Of a stretch of DNA of 64,000 nt, positions 21,946-34,591 are shown piece after piece. The stretch is taken from the NCBI GenBank assembly GCA_010093685.1, contig MU006223.1, positions 1,284,106 through 1,348,105 of the forward strand, in the 5' to 3' direction. This DNA is from Ophiobolus disseminans. Its lineage: Eukaryota; Ascomycota; Dothideomycetes; Pleosporales; Phaeosphaeriaceae. The first letter of the stretch is position 1; every line of letters begins with the position of its first letter. Below the pieces are notes generated by a model. The model worked only from the letters and a program-made list of their open reading frames with translations, was not told the DNA's origin and did no database searches. A program made the position numbers and the translations under genes.

Positions 21946-24900
21946 CTACACCTCCCCCAATTTCACCGTAATATCCAGCACCTTCCCACGCCACGTCTTA
22001 CTCGTCTTCTTCTTCTTCTCCACCCGTCCCTGCCTAACCTTCTCCTTATTCGGCCCCTTAATCCCCCCCGCCTTCTCAATCAGACGATTCACCTTGTTCT
22101 CATCCCCGCACCCCTTCGGCGGCTCTCCGTCCACCTCGGCCGTCTCCTTGTACCCATAATGAACCTGAAATGCCCGGTATTTCTTAGCTAGGAAATACAT
22201 CTTAACGCGCCTGACGGTGTTTTTGTGGTAGCTGTTAGGAATCTCAGCGTAATAGGGGTTGCAGAAGGATGGTTTTACGAAAGGCGTGGGCGTGGGCCAT
22301 TCGGAGTAGGGAAGCTCGTTTAGTAGAGGGGAAGTGGTGGGGTGGCGTATGAGTGGCGTGGGGCGGAAGCTAGGGGGCTGAAAAGATAGGTATGGCATGT
22401 CGTCTTCTGCGTCTTCGAGGGCTTGCATTTCTTGTTCTCGCGCGGCGGAGCGAGACCAAAAGTCCCGTGTGCGCGCTTCGTCTTCGCGCATACGGGTTGC
22501 GAGGCGCTGGGCGGCGGCGGTTTGGCATGCCTTGATTTCGGCGGTGAGTTCGCGCTCGAAGGTGGGAGAGTACGTCGAGTCTAGGCGCATCTGCATTCGC
22601 TGGGTTTGCATCGTCTTGGCCTTTTCGAATGCGAGCGCGTCTTGACGCTGCTTTGCGAACTGCTTGGCTTCGAGCTGCGAGGCGTGGTGGTCGACCTGAC
22701 GCTTCCAGTACCAGGCGTCGCGATCTGTCTTGGGCAGTGGAGCGGCTTCGACTTCCGGGCCTTGGTCGCGATAGCACAGGTCGAAGATGTCGTCGTGGTG
22801 ATGGAAGCGATGGCACACTCCATCCTTATTCGTGCTTGCGTCACTATTCATCCACCACTGGCTCGCAACAACCGGCTCCACGCCACTCTCCAACTTATTT
22901 TTCAAAATTTCCTTCACACGCTCGTCCCACTTCTCCAGACCGTATCGCTCCAGCGCATTCCACCCTGCCTGCTTACTCACGACCAGCAAGTCCGTGAAGA
23001 AGTCCAGACCACGCTCATCCTCCTCAACGAGCAACTCGTTCAAGAACGCCGGGTCAAGTTCTGCAACACGAACAGCCCCGCGATGGAAGTCCTGATGCAA
23101 GCGATCCATGACCATGTCGCATATATCACGAGTGCCCATATACCACGCAAATCGATACATGGCCACCAACTTCTTTGGACTCCACTGAATTGCGGTACAC
23201 TGCATCTCGCGCTCGCCATCAACAGCCACTTCTACGATGTCATGCGTGGGCAGCCCCTCAGCACGTACAGTGGGCGAAATACATGCCACATACCGCGATA
23301 CCGTCTCCGTATCCACGGCATCGTGATCGTACTCCACGCGTGCAAGATCAGCAGTTCCTTCCAACTCCTTGCGCAGACGAGGAGCATACTCAGCGGCAAC
23401 CTGCCGATCGAGCACGGAATGGGAAGGGCCCCAGAGTGGTGCGTCGCCCGGTGTGCGTGCGAAGAGCAGGACGTTAATGGCATTGCGGTTCGCGTGGACG
23501 CGTGCGATGTCCTTATTTGAGGGCGCACGATTTGAGAAGGAGTGGTGGGATTGTGGCTTCCAGGCGATGTGGTCCTCGGACCCTTCTTCGGGGACGGTAA
23601 GACGAAAGAGATTCTGGAGGTGGAGATCCTCTGCGGTGATGATGGGTTCCTTGGGTTCAAGCTTGCGAAGTACGTGCAAGGGAATCAAGTCGGCGTCTTC
23701 TGCCCGCGGAGCCTCATCATCATGATCATTATTGTTGGAGTTGAAGTCCGAGTCCGAGTCGCTGTCAGAGTCTTGCTCTGAGCCATCCTCCTCCTCTTCC
23801 TCAGATGAAGACTCCTCGTCGCTATCCATCTCGACATCCTGCAAATAACGGGCGGCCTGCGAGTTGATTGGCGCCTCCGAAGGCTTATACGCCTCTCGAG
23901 ACTTCGCTTGGTCCTCTTGCACTTCCATCTCTCCATGAGAGCTCACTGGAGCATCTCCCTCTTGCACTTCCATCGCCTCCTGAGAGCTCACTCGAAGGTC
24001 TCCCGGCTCGTACAGACCGCCCTCACGCGCGCTCCCTGGGGAATCTTCCAGCTCGTCCAGGTCGCCGTAGTTAATGACCTTGTCGGGCTCTGCGCGTGCC
24101 TTTGGGGCAGACGGGGCATCAAACTGAGTAGGCTCGGTGTGCTTCGCACGGTTGAGGGTGCCTGGCTTCGTACCAGTCTTGCGGTTCTTCGCCGCCGCAG
24201 TAGCAGCATCTTTGACCTTGGTCGTGGCAGCGCCCTTAGGCTTCGTAGCGGCAGCTTTTCGCTGTTGTGGCTTGTTCGCCTGGATCGCCGCCTTTTCAGC
24301 TGCCTTCTTAGCTGCGGCATCCGCCTTCTTCTCTCTCCCCAGGAAGAGTTTCCGGGCATTGAGGCCCACGAACTGAATGCCCCTCTCTGCATAGAACTTA
24401 CGCCCGTACGTGCTGTAATGCTTGTAGACGTTTTTCTCCCTGGCTTTTGATTTTTTGTTCGTATTACCATGGCCTTTGTTAAACCAGAACTCTTCAACTT
24501 GTGCTCCCGTGCAGCCATCGTGATCAAACATCTTAATGATTTCGCAATAGTCGGCATCAACGGTGGTACTCGTCCAGTCGACCACATTCTTCACGCCGTC
24601 GATCATGACACGGATAACATTGTCTGGTGGTGGGGCTTTCTTAGGTTTATCGGATTCATCTTCAGAGTCGTTCTGCTTGCCTTTGCCAGCGTCTTTGGAC
24701 TTATGTTTTTCCTTAGGAGTCGACTCCGAGGCAGCCTCGTCATCGACTCCTGCAGTGTCTGTTTTTGAACGGTCCGACTTCTTGCCTTTCTTGGTCTTGG
24801 TGGGGTTGGCGGCACGCTTGCGCTTGCTGTTGTTCGATGTTGCAACGGAGTTATCGACGTTCTCGCGATCGCCCATGTCAACATCGTTCTGGGTAGCGGT

Positions 24901-24981
24901 GTTGACATTAGCTGCCGTAGGTAGGGCCGGCATGGTGTGCTTGTTGCTGGCTAATCGGGCGGAGGCTTTCGTTGATGCCAT
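21946..24981 (-). CDS. Large basic/acidic nuclear-type protein, BTB-like segment
   Basis: A 1,011-residue single-exon frame. I chose ATG 24981 (context CTCTACCATGG); the frame is open further up but without an ATG. Residues 40-130 are Lys/Ser-rich with KRKR-type signals (SKRKRA), 240-300 are Ala/Lys-rich, and 384-417 form a dense Asp/Glu/Ser block. About 490-660 looks like a diverged BTB/POZ fold: it contains the helix LVAMYRFAWYMGTRDICDMV, like the LVDLYVFADKY helix of fungal BTB proteins. 754-860 is a likely coiled coil rich in Arg, Gln and Glu. The tail is basic (EKKKKTSKTWRGKV). A nuclear, perhaps chromatin-associated role is inferred from composition only; the family is not recognised with certainty. 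Confidence 0.8.
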   Translation of the reverse strand: MASTKASARLASNKHTMPALPTAANVNTATQNDVDMGDRENVDNSVATSNNSKRKRAANPTKTKKGKKSDRSKTDTAGVDDEAASESTPKEKHKSKDAGKGKQNDSEDESDKPKKAPPPDNVIRVMIDGVKNVVDWTSTTVDADYCEIIKMFDHDGCTGAQVEEFWFNKGHGNTNKKSKAREKNVYKHYSTYGRKFYAERGIQFVGLNARKLFLGREKKADAAAKKAAEKAAIQANKPQQRKAAATKPKGAATTKVKDAATAAAKNRKTGTKPGTLNRAKHTEPTQFDAPSAPKARAEPDKVINYGDLDELEDSPGSAREGGLYEPGDLRVSSQEAMEVQEGDAPVSSHGEMEVQEDQAKSREAYKPSEAPINSQAARYLQDVEMDSDEESSSEEEEEDGSEQDSDSDSDSDFNSNNNDHDDEAPRAEDADLIPLHVLRKLEPKEPIITAEDLHLQNLFRLTVPEEGSEDHIAWKPQSHHSFSNRAPSNKDIARVHANRNAINVLLFARTPGDAPLWGPSHSVLDRQVAAEYAPRLRKELEGTADLARVEYDHDAVDTETVSRYVACISPTVRAEGLPTHDIVEVAVDGEREMQCTAIQWSPKKLVAMYRFAWYMGTRDICDMVMDRLHQDFHRGAVRVAELDPAFLNELLVEEDERGLDFFTDLLVVSKQAGWNALERYGLEKWDERVKEILKNKLESGVEPVVASQWWMNSDASTNKDGVCHRFHHHDDIFDLCYRDQGPEVEAAPLPKTDRDAWYWKRQVDHHASQLEAKQFAKQRQDALAFEKAKTMQTQRMQMRLDSTYSPTFERELTAEIKACQTAAAQRLATRMREDEARTRDFWSRSAAREQEMQALEDAEDDMPYLSFQPPSFRPTPLIRHPTTSPLLNELPYSEWPTPTPFVKPSFCNPYYAEIPNSYHKNTVRRVKMYFLAKKYRAFQVHYGYKETAEVDGEPPKGCGDENKVNRLIEKAGGIKGPNKEKVRQGRVEKKKKTSKTWRGKVLDITVKLGEV

Positions 24982-25510
24982 GGTAGAGTTGTAGGATTTG
25001 TGGGGTCGTTGGTTTGGGTTGATATGGGCTGTCTCAAGAGATTCCGAGATGTCGTGTTGGCTGATGGTTGACAAATCGATGTCGAGGCAGGTATGGGCGA
25101 GACAAGAGCAAGAAGTTGCGCAAGGTACTTATGCAGACTGGGGAGTGAGAAAGAAAGGACTAGAGAGGAAAGGCTCAAAGCCTCCAGATGCCTTGGGTGT
25201 GAGAGCTCGCGTGAGACGTCAGAAGGAAAGCGCGAAAGGGGAAGGAGCGCCTTCTACGCGTTCTGAATGAAAGGTGACAGGATAGGAAAGAGCGAAATGA
25301 CGTTGTTGTTGCAACAAGACAAGTCAGCTAAAATGAGCATATTATACATTTTCTTCTCCACTAATCCGGGGAAGCTGCGTCCTTGTTACCATATCGTAAA
25401 ATGCATGTGCATGTGTTGAGGTGGTATTCGTATTATATGCGAAAATAAAGACACCGATGGAGTCCCAACAAGTGGAAAGGGATGGAAGTGTCTTACCAAA
25501 CACCGTCCCT
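24982..25510. other. Intergenic, promoter side of the nuclear-protein gene
   Basis: Shared upstream region with CT-rich tracts on the - strand just above the ATG at 24981. No TATA box or gene is clear. Confidence 0.5.
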
Positions 25511-25955
25511 TCAGCAATTCTTCTTCTCCATCGGCCTCCGACTCAACTCGAGCATCGACCAGCCACTCTTTGGCTGTACCGTCGTGCGTTCGTCGTTGAC
25601 CTCCATACCAATCGAGCCCGCAATGACGACCGTCTCATAGACCGTGCTCTATTCTTCCGCGGTGATCTTCACCGGCACCTCCACGACGCCAGCTGTCACG
25701 CTGTCTCTTGCAATACTCGGGTACATCTGCCCGTCTAACGTGTACGGTTGCTCGCTACTGGGGCGTTGACAAGGGTCCACTTTACCGTACGTACGAAAGT
25801 AGGAGAATGCAGTGAGCCAGCCATTGTACTTCACAGAATTCTTTCGCTCTAGAATGGAAGTGATCAAGGGTGACAGCGCAAGCGGATTGTGACTGGCATT
25901 GTGAGTGCACTGTATGATTTCAGGATTTGGAGAAGAAGATTTGACTGAAGGAGAA
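25511..25955 (-). pseudogene. DUF4419-family C-terminal fragment with in-frame TAG
   Basis: The - strand reads NPLALSPLITSILERKNSV, then NGWLTAFSYFRTYG, YTLDGQMYPSI and GVVEVPVKI. After a TAG (25649-25651) the same frame continues with YETVVIAGSIGMEV and WSMLELSRRP to a TGA at 25511. This matches, as I recall it, the end of the fungal DUF4419 family (GWLTAFCFW, then YP.ID...P.GYAEVDV, then VAGxxG). The frame opens from about 25975, where a splice acceptor TTCAG fits near 25955. The rest of the protein (several hundred residues) is not seen upstream, so this is a truncated relic. Confidence 0.5.
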
Positions 25956-25979
25956 ATACGGCTCGCTTTTACGCTTTAT

Positions 25980-27267
25980 ATTTTTGTTCCTCACACACGG
26001 AGTTGGGATGGCTACCTGGGGTGTTACCATGGTTCGCTCGTCCAAAGCCGTCTTGGGAGTCATAGTGGCATAGCATGGGCTATGCTGGTTTCGCGAATCT
26101 GGGCAACGGACAGCTATACCGCCTCTTGTCACGTACGAGTGAGAATGACAGTGTTCTTCAGCCTCAAAGTTAGCGGATAAAACAGATCTAGACAAATCAA
26201 AACATGGAGAAGCTGTAGCAAAGTATGTATATTCTTCTTTAGTACCTTGTTAAACATTTAATCGTATGGATAGAAAGTGTTAGGCGCTACCCCTGTCAGT
26301 TTCACTCGTATGTGAAAAGAGGCAGTACGCCTGGAGACCCTCGCAGCACTGTAAGTGAATCCTAATATATCAGCCTGGAGATACTCGGTGTGTTCTCAGG
26401 CTTCACACGCTTCCCAACCCGGCCGCGCCCGTTGCTGTTGGAACATCAAGATACAACGATCAATACAGAAGAATGCAAGACAGTGAACTTGTCCTCAAGT
26501 CAGAAGAAAGAAGCAAAAGTCCCGTCGTGAACAGATTGAGATGAGACACGCTGCGGTAGGAGGGGCAGGAAAGTAGAGATGACCATGCACAAGCCGTAAG
26601 ATGTCCTCAAGCATCGCGTATTGCGAGGTGGTCGCATTGTTGGGCGGCAGTGGAACGGAAGAGACAAGCGACAGAGGACCGGGATGGTTCCAGGGCGGGC
26701 AAATCAAGATGCACGTGGCGCATAAGCAGAGCAGCGGCAGGGATGTTCCCGAGGCCGAGGACCTGCAAGAAAACAAAGTCTCATGCAGGTAAACAAGAGG
26801 CTGGGGGACTCGAGAATCGAACCACCGCATCGCTGAAAGAAGGCAGCTCCGGTTGTATGCTTTTGCTAGTGTATAGCGACTAGCAGAATGAATGCTTGTG
26901 GTGCAATGGATGAGGCTTGATGGCGGCTGGTTTGCGCACGATTTCGAGACTAGAAGGTCTGTCTACCCTTGTTTTCTGTGGCTTTGGGCGCCATTGGATC
27001 GCCAGCGTCAAACCACCCGACGACGCACATCAAACTTGCAGACCACTACAAACAAACTGCCGCCTGCACGAGCGCCGCATTCACCTCCACCATCCCCTCC
27101 ACCTACCGCCCACACTCGCTGCCAACCTCCCCCGTCCGATCGCGCCGTCTGCAGAAATTGACTGCGGGGCGGCTTCAACTCCCGGCGCACTGTAAACAAA
27201 CCGCCGATACCCGCCAAAAGTGACAACATCCAGACGCCCACGGCAGTCCCAATGACGGCGGGACTTG
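25980..27267. other. Intergenic region
   Basis: Holds only short incoherent frames on both strands. 27000-27267 is GC- and C-rich and is probably the promoter/5' leader of the following gene. Confidence 0.5.
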
Positions 27268-30200
27268 ATGGTCTCGCCGCTGCCCAGTGACCCTGAAACT
27301 CCTGCCGGACAGAGGAATGGCACGGCGGGCAGGAAAAAGGGCGCCAAAGACGGGCAGACAAACATGAACGGGCCCGACTTTGCAAAGGCAATTGGCATCA
27401 ACAAGCCCGCCAATGTGCGCGACAAGATCAAGCGCTGGCAGCAGGAGGTCGAGCCGGACGCCGTGGCCGGCGCATCCGCAGCAGAGAGCCCGCCCAAGCC
27501 CGCCGCATCCTCGCCGAAGCCGCCGACGACGCCCAAGACGAAGCCCATCGACGACAAGCCCAACTGGAAGCCTGCGCACACGCCCCGAAAGTCGGTCGAC
27601 GTGAGCCCCGAGCGCTCAACCAGCCCCAAGAAGACGCCCGTCGCGCCCGTCCACAACGTCCTCGACGAAGAGGTGCTCATTGCGACGGCCCCGAAGAAGC
27701 GCGTGGTGAGCGACTCGCGCTGGCGCAACAAGCAGTCGCCCCCCAAGGAAGCCGCCCGCCCCGCGCCCAAGACGATCCCCAATGCCTGGGTGCGCCCCTC
27801 CAAGATCGTGCTCAAGGACAGACCCGAGCCGCCCATCAAGGACCTCAAGCCGCCATCGCCCGACAAGTTCGACGCCAAGTCGCCGACGCCCCTCACGCCG
27901 CCGCTGAACGCACTGGTCTCGTACGTGGGGAGGAGCACCGGACAGAAAAAGGCGCCCCAGAAGCAGCGCAGACCGTCGAAGCCCTCGAGCTCGGAGAACG
28001 AACGCCCGGCGAGCAATGGCTCCGGCAGTGCAGGGGAGGCCAAGAGCGAGGAGGATGCCGCCATACCAACATCGCCACAGCCGCATGGTGAGCCGGTCGA
28101 GATTGTCAAGATGCGCCGGAGACCTCGCGCGCGCACCTCACCACGTGGCTCGCTGTCCGCCGAAGACATTGCGACACCCCGGCAGCGGCCAGCACGGCGG
28201 TCAGACACGTCGCTCGTCGACAACGCCAACATCGTCACCGTCGAGTACGAGGAGAGCAAGATCACATCGCCACCAGAGAGCAGAATCACATCACCGCGGG
28301 ACGACGAGATACGCGAGAGGCGGAGACGGCGGCGCCCGAAGAGTCAAGGCGCATCAGCGGACGAGGCGCCCAGAGAGCCCATCTCGAACAGCAGGAGGCG
28401 GCGACGGAGGTCTTCACCACGGACCAGCCCAAAGCAGATCGCGTCACCCCCACCCGAGCCCGCGGCGGCTGCAACACCTCCCCAGACCTACGGCTCGAGA
28501 CTCGAGGCCTGGCTTGGAGGCACGCCCGACCCGTTCGTAGATTCGAGCTCACGCCGCAGATGCAAGTCGAAAGAGTCGGTGTCAACGCTTGAACTCCCAC
28601 CCAAAGCCACCGCATCCGACGCCACAGCGTCCACCGAGTCAAAGGATGAAGCACAAGAAGACCAACGACCACGCAGCGGGGGGAGTGGTAGCAGAAGACG
28701 GAGACGGCGTCGCAGTCATGAGATGAAGATAGACACCAAGGTCGTCGAGCCAGCGAGCACAATCATTACAGACGGCTCGACTGAGATCACAACAACGGAG
28801 AAAGATACTGAAGTTTCCACCGAAGTATCCACCGAAGTCTCCACCGAGGTTTCCACTCAAGTCTCTACCGAAGTCTCTACCGAAGCCTCCACTGACCTCT
28901 CCCTCACGCCAACGCCAACCCTCAGGCGTCGCGGTGCGAAGCGCAGCCAGCATTCGCCCACCAAGAGCCGCTCCATCTCATCGCCCCTCCGCGAAAGCAC
29001 CTTGGTCGATGATGAGTCCGTCACAGACTCCAAAGCATCCGACATTACTTCGACTGTAGTCTCATCATCTGTAGAATCATCCGCGATTGAGATTGAGAGC
29101 TTTGCAATGCGACCACGTCCGCTCGCAGTGCAGCGTGCATTCCCCTCCACTGGCAATCGTCTGTCGACCATTGCCTCTGTTGAGTCGTTCGGGTCTAAGC
29201 CGCAAGGAGCTCCTGCTGCGGGTTCAGACTTCAGCGCTATATCTGAGGAAACCGACACCGTCACAGAAGTACCTGCCTCAGTGGTTGGCTCACACCTGAA
29301 CCCAGAGACGTCCACGATTGTTAGTCGCAGAAGCACGCGGCGCAAGAGGCTTGCAAGCCATGCCGACTTGATATCCGTCTTATCTATGCCCAAGCCGGCA
29401 GGCACGAAGAGCATCGTCTCCGCTCGAAGCATCCGTACCAACAGGAGTCGTCTTGCTACTGCCACCACGAGCGATATCATGAAAGAGCTGACCAGCGATG
29501 AGACTAAATACATGCGAGAGCTACGCACGCTTGTTGATGGTGTCATCCCCGTTCTTCTCAGCTGCGTCTTGTCCAAATCTGACTCCGCTGTTGCAGCCGG
29601 CTTATTCTCCCCCTCGGCCAACAGTGATCCAAGTAATGTAACCCAGCCGATCGTCGACATGGGCGTATCTCTCGAGCGCCTGAAGAATCTGCACAAGCGC
29701 ATTCCCAAAGAAGACCCAGACGCATTCGTTTCCTGGGCTCAAAGCGCACAGCGGGTCTACACCGACTACATTGCCTCATGGCGCCTCGGCTTCCAAGACG
29801 TCGTCATCAGTCTCGCACCCGCAGACGATGAGCCATTCAAACCAGCCAAGATTGTGAATGGACCCGACGATGGTGCGCCTTGGGATGAGGGTATGCCGCG
29901 AAACGCTGAGGGATACGTCGTCAACGGTGACGGCGAGCGAGTCGACGTGGCCTACATGCTGAAGCGGCCTTTGGTGCGGCTAAAGTATCTGGCTAAGAGT
30001 CTCAAGGTAAGCCATCAGGCCTTCCTCACCGGTACCAAAAGCTAACAACGTCAGGGTGTGAACCATACAAAGCCGTCAGAGCGTGCAGAAAAGATCTCCA
30101 ACACATTCCAAGATCTCGTTGCTGCTGCACGCAAACGATCAAATGACGAACAAGCACGCCTCGAAGACGAAGCCGCTGCCAGCATCGATGCCACTCGTGC

Positions 30201-33200
30201 CCGCGACCCGCGAAGTCTGGCCCCACTGGCTGGTGTACGAATAGACCCTGCCCGGTGTGTAGTTGCCAGAGATCATTTCGACTTCCACCTGTATCACTCC
30301 ACTGGCCAAGAGGTCAGCTGTCGAGTAGAGATTCTCATGCGTGATGATGCTCCAGGTAGAGGAAACAGCGGTGATCTCCTGTTTTGCGAAGTAGATCCAA
30401 CAGGACGATGGTTGCTTCTCCCACCTATCCAAAAGAACCGCGTCTCCGCCCGCAATGGCGACCTCAAGGGCGAGATCATCGTTATGATCCGCGGCGTTCA
30501 AGCAGATGGCTCGGAGTGGTCCGAAGTCATGTCCCTGATCATCGACGAAGAACAGGCTGGCTTTGAGTGGGTGCAAATGCTCGGCCTTACTCCCATACCG
30601 CCACAGATCTCCGAGCTCAGAACCGCAAGCAAGGCACCACGACCGACAAGCAGCCACGCGTCATCTTCCCTCTTGTCAGTAGGAACTGTGTCTACCCTTC
30701 CGCAAAAGAGCAGAACTCCCTCCCCGCATGAGATTGAAATCCCTATTGGTGAACAACATACAGAAGTCTCAAAGGTGTGGCACTACGATACGCCCGACAA
30801 ACGCCAGCAATCGCGTACCGTGTCGCCAATCACGCCTCCCGATGAAATCTCTCATGCGATTGAAGTCACGACACCCCTCGAAGAACCACGAGCAGCTGGC
30901 GAGGTGCTTGAAGACCCGAATCGTACTCCCCGCAGCCTCAACGAAGCCGTCCGATTGGCGGGTACCGGCTCGCCCACAGGTCTCAAGCGAACTAGAGCGA
31001 AACGACTATCAAGAAATCCCACCACCTCGCCCAATGGACCACGCCCATCTCGCCAAATTACTCTCGATGATCCCGCAGAGGTAGCCCAAGAGGCGCAGCC
31101 GGCCGAGGACATTAAGCCTCGCAGAAAGTCGACAAAGAAACGCCCCAAGTCACTTCCTGCTTCCTCGACAGTGTCATCGTCAAGTAAAGCCTACAGTGTT
31201 TGGATGCCAGGATCCGAGGTGGAATATTCTGACGACTCGGATGAAAGTGACCGGACTATAGAGAACAATGACATTTCGCCGCCAGGTTCACCTCCAGCAT
31301 CTCCCCAGCGACTGACAGCGCACAGACGAGTGTCATCGGTGCCTTCCATGGAGCTTCCACTCATTCCTCGATCACGCAAAACCAGCCAGCCCACCACGCC
31401 CGTCAAGGATTTTGAGGAGCTGGAGCAAACTCGCAAGACCCCTGCCTCGGCTCCGGCGAAAAGTCGGCGAAAGTCTCGAAAGTCAAGTGGTGACATGGTT
31501 GTCACGGAAGAGGATGACCAGCCTCCGCCCCCACCGCCGCATCGATCACCCAGTCCTGCCACACCCGTGACGCTGAAGGGTTCCAAAACACCCGTGTTCA
31601 CACCAACCTTGCCAGGCTTCAGGAACAAGCGACGCTCTTCCTCACCTCTCAAACACGAATACGAACCATCTACATGCACTGAATCCTCTAGCGAAAGCAG
31701 CGAAAGTGAGGAAGATATCGTTTCCGAGGAAGACGTAGAGGAAGAAGACGAAGCAAGCTTAACTTCAGAATCCTCAGAGGACGAGCTTGATGATGATGTG
31801 CCAATGCCACTGATGCCGATTGGTTACATTGGCCCCCGAGGGTACACTGCTCGCCCCTACTCCAAGGGCCGTGATGCCACTCGACCGAGCAAAGCCCACA
31901 AGATCGAGGAAGAAGACTTGAAGAAGTTTCCTAAGGTGTCGCCACCCGGCTCAATATACTCCCTACCAAATGGAACAATCACCCCGTCGCAGTCCGCCTC
32001 CAACACACCCTACCGAGCTGTCCCACATGGCAGCGGCAAAGCCACCAAGGCTGTCGCATCCATCTTTGCCTGGTCCGACGCCGGTAGATGGGACAGCCTT
32101 CACCCCGACGAGTGCAGCATCGTTGTCACACCAGGCAAAATCGAAGTGTTTGAGATTTCCGCCATGCATTCCAAGCCTTTCATGACTGATGGCGATGAGA
32201 TCATCCAGCCAGAAGGACGTGCTCCCCTTGTTGCGGTTGAGCTTACCCCTCTGGTTCCCCTTCGCAAGTCCACTGCTATCGACATCTCGATCCGCTCCCC
32301 ACCCACCTCTGAATCGCGCATCCGAACAGGCAACAACATCATGCTACGAAGCCGCAATGCCGCCGAGTGCGCGCAACTATACGCCATGATCAATCAGTCG
32401 CGCATCAACAACCCCACCTACATTGCCCTGCAGAACGCACGTGGGCCCTATGGCCAGACAAGCTGGGCCGAGGCTATGGATCGACGAAACGATGCCAGGA
32501 CAAACCCAGGCTCCGGATCCGGATGGCTTGGTGGTACACTTGGACGGAAGAGCAGCTACCGAAAGACAAGCACGCGAGCTGCCTCCATCTCTGCGGCTAC
32601 AGATTCCTCTGTGGGAACTATGAATACCGCACTTCGCTCTGCACTTGGCCGCTTCTCATGGGCCAAGAACGGCGTATTCAGCGTCCGGAACTCTACACTC
32701 GGCTCACGAAGCACTGGATCATCCTTCGACACCGGATCCAGCGGCGGCTCCGGAACATCCACACCCAACGGCGACGGCCGAGCACCCGGCGCACCTGCAG
32801 GCATCACAAACACAAAATGCAGACTCTACGAACGCGAGACACTCAAGAAATGGCGCGACATGGGCAGTGCACGCTTAACAATCATGCTCCCCTCGCCGCA
32901 CCCCAGCGCCCCATCCTCACCCTCCAACTCCCGCCAGCGCGCCCCCGGCCAACGCGACTCGCGCCAAGAACGCCGCATCGTCGTCACCGGCAAAACCAAA
33001 AACGAAGTCCTCCTCGACGTCACCCTATCCGAGACGTGCTTCGAGCGCGTGGCGCGCAGCGGTATCGCGGTGTCTGTATGGGAAGATCTTCTTGGCGACG
33101 ATGGACAGGTTGGTATGGTGGGTAAGACGGGCGGTGTTAGCGGCGCGAGGGCGAGGGTGTTTATGATTCAGATGCGCACCGAGAGGGAGTGCGCGTATTG

Positions 33201-33231
33201 CTATGGCTTGTTGGGGAAGTTGAGGTATTGA
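27268..33231 (+). CDS. DH-domain (RhoGEF-like) protein, 1,971 residues
   Basis: Two exons, 27268-30006 and 30055-33231, joined across a 48-bp intron (GTAAGC donor, GCTAAC branch, GTCAG acceptor); without it the frame ends at 30045. The start is ATG 27268 (MVSPLPSDPETPAG). The first 730 residues are Pro/Ser/Arg-rich and disordered, with a TEVS repeat near residue 515. About 735-955 is a Dbl-homology fold: KELTSDETKYMREL opening, LKNLHKRIP and RPLVRLKYLAKSLK. About 970-1090 looks PH-like. An acidic stretch (about 1530-1560) and a second PH-like segment (about 1630-1740, ASIFAWSDAG) follow. The likely role is exchange factor or scaffold for a Rho/Cdc42 GTPase in polarity or septation. Resemblance to Bud3-type proteins is possible but not shown. 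Confidence 0.85.
30007..30054 (+). other. Intron of the DH-domain gene
   Basis: 48 bp, GTAAGC...GCTAACAACGTCAG. It sits between codons and joins SLK to GVNHTKPSERA, restoring one frame across the DH domain. Confidence 0.9.
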
Positions 33232-34591
33232 AAAAGCTTGGAGTGACGGAGACGAGAAACGAAGATACGGCGAAATTATCAACACAAAGACACAAGCGCA
33301 ACGGCGATTACGAGTGCATCGGCACGAGCACGCGGACACACATATATCCCCACCAACATGTTCCATTTCGTTCATTGCTTTCCAGCGCGGCGTTTTGTCG
33401 CGTTTTTGGCGTTTTCTTTTCGCGATACCATGCCCACTTTGTTTACTTTTCTTCGAGCAGCCTTTTCTTTTCAGGCAAGAATTTCTTTCTAAGGGGGCGA
33501 GCATGTACATGGAGCGCTTTTTTTTGCGGAGGATATCTCGGTGCATATGTCAGCGCGATAGGCGTTTAATGCATATGCGATGGGAATTGGGGCCTTGGGC
33601 TTGGGCTGTGTTTTAAGGGGTGTATGTGGGGAGAGGAGGTGTGTGGGATGGATGGTGGAGAGGTGTGGAGGGAGGATGGATGGAGAGATAATGTGAATGA
33701 GAATGAGAATGATTGAGATACCCACATCCTACTTGAACTCGTTGTCGAATACGTGCTTGATACAGAGCAACAGTCCCCCACATCCGACGTAGCATCACGT
33801 TCCCGTATCACGCCGACATATCTGCTTACTTGCCTCGCAACAATTACAAGTTCGCAGTTCGAATTACATTAATTGGCTATTTGCGATACACCACACCAAA
33901 CCACACGCACCTTCGGCATAATTTTTGCGCACCTAGTCTTCCTTACGCATCGACATTCACCACTCCCCATTTCCCTTCCCCCAGACCAATGAAATGATAT
34001 CAGACTTCCTAGCAGATGCGCTCAATTTGTCGCAAATCCTGGGTATATTTATTCTTTTGACTCCCTTCACTTTGCCCCAACTTCGTCCCCGTTATCCTAA
34101 TCTCCTGGCATTTGAAACAAGATCCTCACGCCTGGCTTTTAAGTCCTTCGCTTGCATACGCCTCATGACGGCAGATGGTCGTGGGGCTGGTGCATCTGGG
34201 CGGGATACAGAAGGTCCGCGTGAGGACGGGGAGAGCGAGGCTGTGGGGGGTTGTTGGGGAAGTTTATAAGGAGGGCGGTGGGAGAGGTGGTGTTTGGGGT
34301 GGGGGTGTGAGGAGGGGGTAGGAGACTCGGAGGTATGTGTGATGAATTAGGCGGGGTGTGAGTAATGCGATGTGATGTGTCGGATGGGAAGAAGTGGTGT
34401 AGTGGATTAGACTTTGGCGGGTCTCATATATACATAAAAAATACCTACCAAAATTGCCTTAATCCACTCTACTCTAAACTACAGCTCCAGCATTACTTAT
34501 ACCACCTTTATATACTACATATTTCCAACACCACCTTACCCCAAACCACACCCCATCAAATCCACCCCCACCGCCACGCATCCCACGCAGC
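33232..34591. other. Intergenic region with low-complexity DNA
   Basis: Contains GGATGGATGG/GTGTGG-rich low-complexity DNA (33610-33720, and again 34250-34340). No gene is supported. Confidence 0.5.

Noticed and set aside
22606..23520. 304-residue open frame on +
   Set aside because: It lies antisense inside the 1,011-residue nuclear protein, has no domain pattern, and its openness follows from the GC-rich codon use of the real gene.
26780..26850. GGTTCGATTC on the - strand, like a tRNA T-loop
   Set aside because: The flanking bases do not pair as a T-arm and no acceptor stem or anticodon arm can be built.
27081..28289. 402-residue open frame on -
   Set aside because: Antisense to the Pro/Arg-rich start of the RhoGEF-like gene; the translation is low-complexity Gly/Leu/Ser and has no ATG at its start.
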